Source: Planctomycetota bacterium
GTDB taxonomy: Bacteria > Planctomycetota > Planctomycetia > Pirellulales > UBA1268
Assembly: GCA_029978905.1 (NCBI GenBank)
Contig: JAPOIM010000046.1
Coordinates: 1 to 33,660 of the forward strand
Length of the DNA stretch: 33,660 nt
Reading direction: 5' to 3'
Shown: positions 31,619-33,660 of the stretch, piece after piece
How the letters are laid out: each line of letters opens with the position of its first letter
How positions within the stretch are numbered: the stretch's first letter is position 1
Program-made: the position numbers and the translations under genes
The notes under the pieces: model-generated
The model's input: the letters and a program-made list of their open reading frames with translations, nothing else
The model's database searches: none
What the model was told of the DNA's origin: nothing

Positions 31619-32830
31619 ATGATGCCGTCCAACCCGCTCACGGACATCGTTGCTGCGCAGTACGAGACGTGGGTCTATCCAGAGCCGATCCAAGACCTCC
31701 CTGCCTGGTTAATTGGCAACTGGCAGTGGTTTGATCCGAGCCACGCGCATCGTCAGTTTTGGCCTGACCGCGAGTACAGGCCCAATCTCGACATTCTCAT
31801 CGCCGGGTGCGGAACCAATCAGGCGGCGGTGTTCGCCTACACCAATCCGGAAGCATCGATCGTCGCCATCGATGTCAGCGGCTCTTCGCTGGAGCACCAC
31901 CGATTCCTCAAGCAGAAATACAGTCTCAAGAACCTCGAGCTGCACAAACTCCCGATTGAGGAGGTCGGATCGCTCGGCCGTGAGTACGACCTCGTCGTCT
32001 CGACGGGGGTCTTGCACCACATGAGCGACCCGAAGGCTGGGATCCGGGCGCTGGCAAAGGTGCTACGTGTCGAGGGTGTTGCGGCCATCATGCTTTACGC
32101 TCGCTACGGACGTCTCGGCGTCGAGATGCTGCAGGGGGTGTTTCGCGATCTGGGGCTCGTGCAAAATGATTCGTCGCTCACGGTCGTCAAAGCCGCGATT
32201 GCCAGCCTCCCACAGGACCATCCGCTGCGAAGTTACATGACCGTCGCACCCGATCTGCAGTTCGACGCGGGACTTGTCGACACCTTTCTTCACGGTCGCG
32301 ACCGCAGCTACACCGTCGCCGACTGCCTCGACTTCGTTGCTGCAGGCGGGCTTGTCTTCCAAGACTGGTTTCTGAAGTCGTCGTACGAGCCGACTGCATC
32401 TCCCGGCGATCCGTTTTTGTCCGCGGTCACCAAGCTTCCGAGGGAACAGCGCTGGGCAGTCATGGAGCGTGTGAACCATCGCAACGGCTGCCACTTCTTC
32501 ACAGCCTGCCACCCAGAGCGGCCGCCGGAGACCTACCAGGTCAGCGTGGCGTCGGAGCAGTGGCTCGACGCCGTGCCATTCTTTCGCTATCGATGCGAAC
32601 TCCAGGGCGACACGATCTCGCGTCCCGGCTGGGCCACGCGACTCAACCAAGAACAGCTGTCACTCTTGAGGCTGGTCGACGGCCGCCGCACGATCAACGC
32701 GATCCTCTCCATGGCCCCGCAACCGCACACGGCACGCCCCGAAGCCGACAGGAAGCAATTTGCGCGGAACCTTTTTGAGTCCCTGGTGAACCGCGATTTC
32801 CTCACGCTTGGCCTGGCCGGCCAGCAGTGA
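31619..32830 (+). CDS. class I SAM-dependent methyltransferase with C-terminal extension
   Basis: The 403-residue protein has a Rossmann methyltransferase core: motif I DILIAGCGTNQAAVFA (58-73), acidic VAIDVSGSSLEHHR, and the post-core YDLVVSTGVLHHMSDP (123-138) seen in small-molecule methyltransferases. After about residue 220 comes an unusual extension with FLHGRDRSYTVADCLDFV, and the last 80 residues (LSLLRLVDGRRTINAIL ... FARNLFESLVNRDFLTL) look like a small winged-helix or PqqD-like module. The substrate is unknown. ATG 31619 (followed by a second ATG) has GGAGAG seven bases upstream; the longer frame from 31517 is rejected. The preceding 31418-31618 contains no convincing gene. It converges with the epimerase gene, separated by a strong hairpin. 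Confidence 0.88.
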   Translation: MMPSNPLTDIVAAQYETWVYPEPIQDLPAWLIGNWQWFDPSHAHRQFWPDREYRPNLDILIAGCGTNQAAVFAYTNPEASIVAIDVSGSSLEHHRFLKQKYSLKNLELHKLPIEEVGSLGREYDLVVSTGVLHHMSDPKAGIRALAKVLRVEGVAAIMLYARYGRLGVEMLQGVFRDLGLVQNDSSLTVVKAAIASLPQDHPLRSYMTVAPDLQFDAGLVDTFLHGRDRSYTVADCLDFVAAGGLVFQDWFLKSSYEPTASPGDPFLSAVTKLPREQRWAVMERVNHRNGCHFFTACHPERPPETYQVSVASEQWLDAVPFFRYRCELQGDTISRPGWATRLNQEQLSLLRLVDGRRTINAILSMAPQPHTARPEADRKQFARNLFESLVNRDFLTLGLAGQQ

Positions 32831-32837
32831 CAGGTGT

Positions 32838-32904
32838 GCGATCGCTGACCCAACCTCCGCGTGGCCCTCCGGCCGCGGATGGTTCAACTTTTGGGTCGCA
32901 TCGC
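32838..32904. terminator. long multi-stem hairpin between convergent genes
   Basis: GCGAT (32838-32842) pairs with ATCGC (32900-32904) and GACCCAA (32847-32853) with TTGGGTC (32891-32897), closing an inner stem CCGC/GCGG and GGCC/GGCC around CTCC (32857-32878). It begins eight bases after the methyltransferase stop and ends 15 before the epimerase stop, as expected of a two-way terminator. Confidence 0.6.
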
Positions 32905-32919
32905 TGCAACTACAGAACC

Positions 32920-33660
32920 CTACGTAGGAAGGTCGTCAAGCGACCCCTCGGGCCACGTGTCGAGTGGCTCCCAACCGAGCAGCGTTTTCACGGGCGCGAG
33001 ATCAACCATCGCGATTGATTTTGGGCGACTCGTGACCAGCACGAGGTGGTAGCCCGGGTTCACCGGGCGTTCGACGGCCGCCGCAAAGAACGTGCCTGCA
33101 TCGCGCGGCGAGAGGTAGCAGTGCGGCCCATGAAAACTCGCGTCGAGTTCTTCGGCGTGGGCCCGATCCCGCGGGCACCATCCCAGGCGCACCGCCATCA
33201 CCACGCTTCCCGTTTCCCTCGCATGAATCAGTCCTGCGGCCTCCATCGCCACCTTCGTGACGGCATACCAGCCACGCGGTGAGATCGGGTCGCCCACACG
33301 AATCGGCCACGGGCCTTCCTGCTGCTGCACGAAGTTCACTTGCCCAGAACTCGCAAGGATCACCCGCGGCACCTTCGCAGCCCGCGCCGTCTCCAAGACG
33401 CAGTACAGCCCCATCAGATTGTCGGGAACCAGTCGCTGGGCGAAGTCGTCGTCATCCGGCGTGGCGGCCAAATGCACGACCGCCGCCACACCACGCATCG
33501 CTTCCGCAAGCGCCTGTTGATCACAGAGATCGGCCACGATCGATTCCCCCGCCGGCGACGGTTGTCGGTCAAACGCCCGCACCCGCCAGCCTTGACGGAG
33601 CAACTCCCGACAGGCGCCTCTCCCCAACCGACCGGCAGAACCTGTGACCACAGCAATTCG
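32920..33660 (-). CDS. NAD-dependent epimerase/dehydratase family protein (N-terminus cut by window)
   Basis: The visible part is an extended short-chain dehydrogenase: nucleotide-binding VTGSAGRLGRGACRELLRQGW (T-G-x-x-G-x-x-G), acidic VRAFDRQP that would hold NAD(P), the conserved VVHLAATPDDD strand, ILASSGQVNF with the catalytic serine region, and the catalytic GWYAVTKVAMEA (Y-x-x-x-K). The C-terminal part is short, so it belongs to the compact atypical group often annotated as nucleoside-diphosphate-sugar epimerases. The frame stays open to base 33660 (reading R-I-A before VVTG), and a strand of that kind normally starts a few residues earlier, so the true start is almost certainly outside the window; a GTG at 33651 is unlikely to be used. 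Substrate unknown. Confidence 0.88.
   Translation of the reverse strand, partial: RIAVVTGSAGRLGRGACRELLRQGWRVRAFDRQPSPAGESIVADLCDQQALAEAMRGVAAVVHLAATPDDDDFAQRLVPDNLMGLYCVLETARAAKVPRVILASSGQVNFVQQQEGPWPIRVGDPISPRGWYAVTKVAMEAAGLIHARETGSVVMAVRLGWCPRDRAHAEELDASFHGPHCYLSPRDAGTFFAAAVERPVNPGYHLVLVTSRPKSIAMVDLAPVKTLLGWEPLDTWPEGSLDDLPT

Noticed and set aside
31414..31734. 106-codon frame overlapping the M13 stop and methyltransferase start
   Set aside because: The middle (LTEWEEVARFLDLRFP) looks faintly protein-like, but the frame overlaps recognised genes at both ends, has no ribosome-binding site and ends in shadow sequence.

Overview
This is a GC-rich window from what is almost certainly a planctomycete chromosome, most likely of the Pirellula/Rhodopirellula kind. 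The evidence is the gene content. A secreted DUF1080 protein is followed by a DUF1549/DUF1553 protein with an internal CxxCH motif and by a Tat-type DUF1501 protein. There is also a secreted CxPxR sulfatase, a DUF4091 protein, a Tat-exported sugar isomerase/epimerase-like protein and many signal-peptide genes of unknown role. I see no rRNA, tRNA, CRISPR array, transposase or phage gene. Most of the window is ordinary chromosomal backbone with gaps under 300 bases. The exception is 28329-28829.

Layout. 1-5189: possible tail of an upstream gene, a cyclic-nucleotide-binding-domain protein, a metallophosphoesterase (-), a double GNAT acetyltransferase, a small sulfotransferase, and a minus-strand pair of TSUP-family exporter and secreted unknown. 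5394-9872: plus-strand operon DUF1080 / DUF1549-DUF1553 / DUF1501, the typical planctomycete surface-saccharide set. 9905-13698: secreted alpha/beta hydrolase and DUF2071 protein (-), a membrane protein with a zinc ribbon (+), a free-standing secreted LssY_C-like protein (+) and a 100-residue unknown (-). 13811-15493: Na+/phosphate cotransporter with PhoU-like tail. 15579-24950: minus-strand carbohydrate set (glycosidase-like protein, Tat metallophosphoesterase, Tat sugar isomerase-like protein, DUF4091 protein, sulfatase), interrupted by one plus-strand gene for a 637-residue protein I do not recognise. 24949-29306: DMT permease, nicotinamidase, DJ-1/PfpI protein, secreted beta-rich protein, a 28-residue lysine-rich protein and an alkylguanine-DNA alkyltransferase. 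29378-33660: secreted M13 metalloprotease, SAM methyltransferase with a C-terminal extension, and an extended-SDR epimerase cut by the window end.

How they fit together. The two exported enzyme blocks (5394-9872 and 15579-24950) look like parts of a periplasmic programme for modified or sulfated polysaccharides. The sulfatase would remove sulfate, the DUF4091 and glycosidase-like proteins would act on the chain, the isomerase-like protein on released sugars, and the DUF1549 protein may couple oxidation to a c-type haem. No dedicated sugar transporter or sulfatase-maturing enzyme is in view.

Most worth a second look: (1) the orphan 637-residue protein at 19852-21765, with a hydrophobic Gly/Ala-rich middle, opposite orientation to its neighbours and a 10-bp direct repeat at both edges; (2) the 500-base structured stretch 28329-28829 with several strong hairpins around a tiny lysine-rich gene; (3) a long hairpin between the convergent genes at 32838-32904. 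I did not find a clear multi-gene new defence or secretion system.
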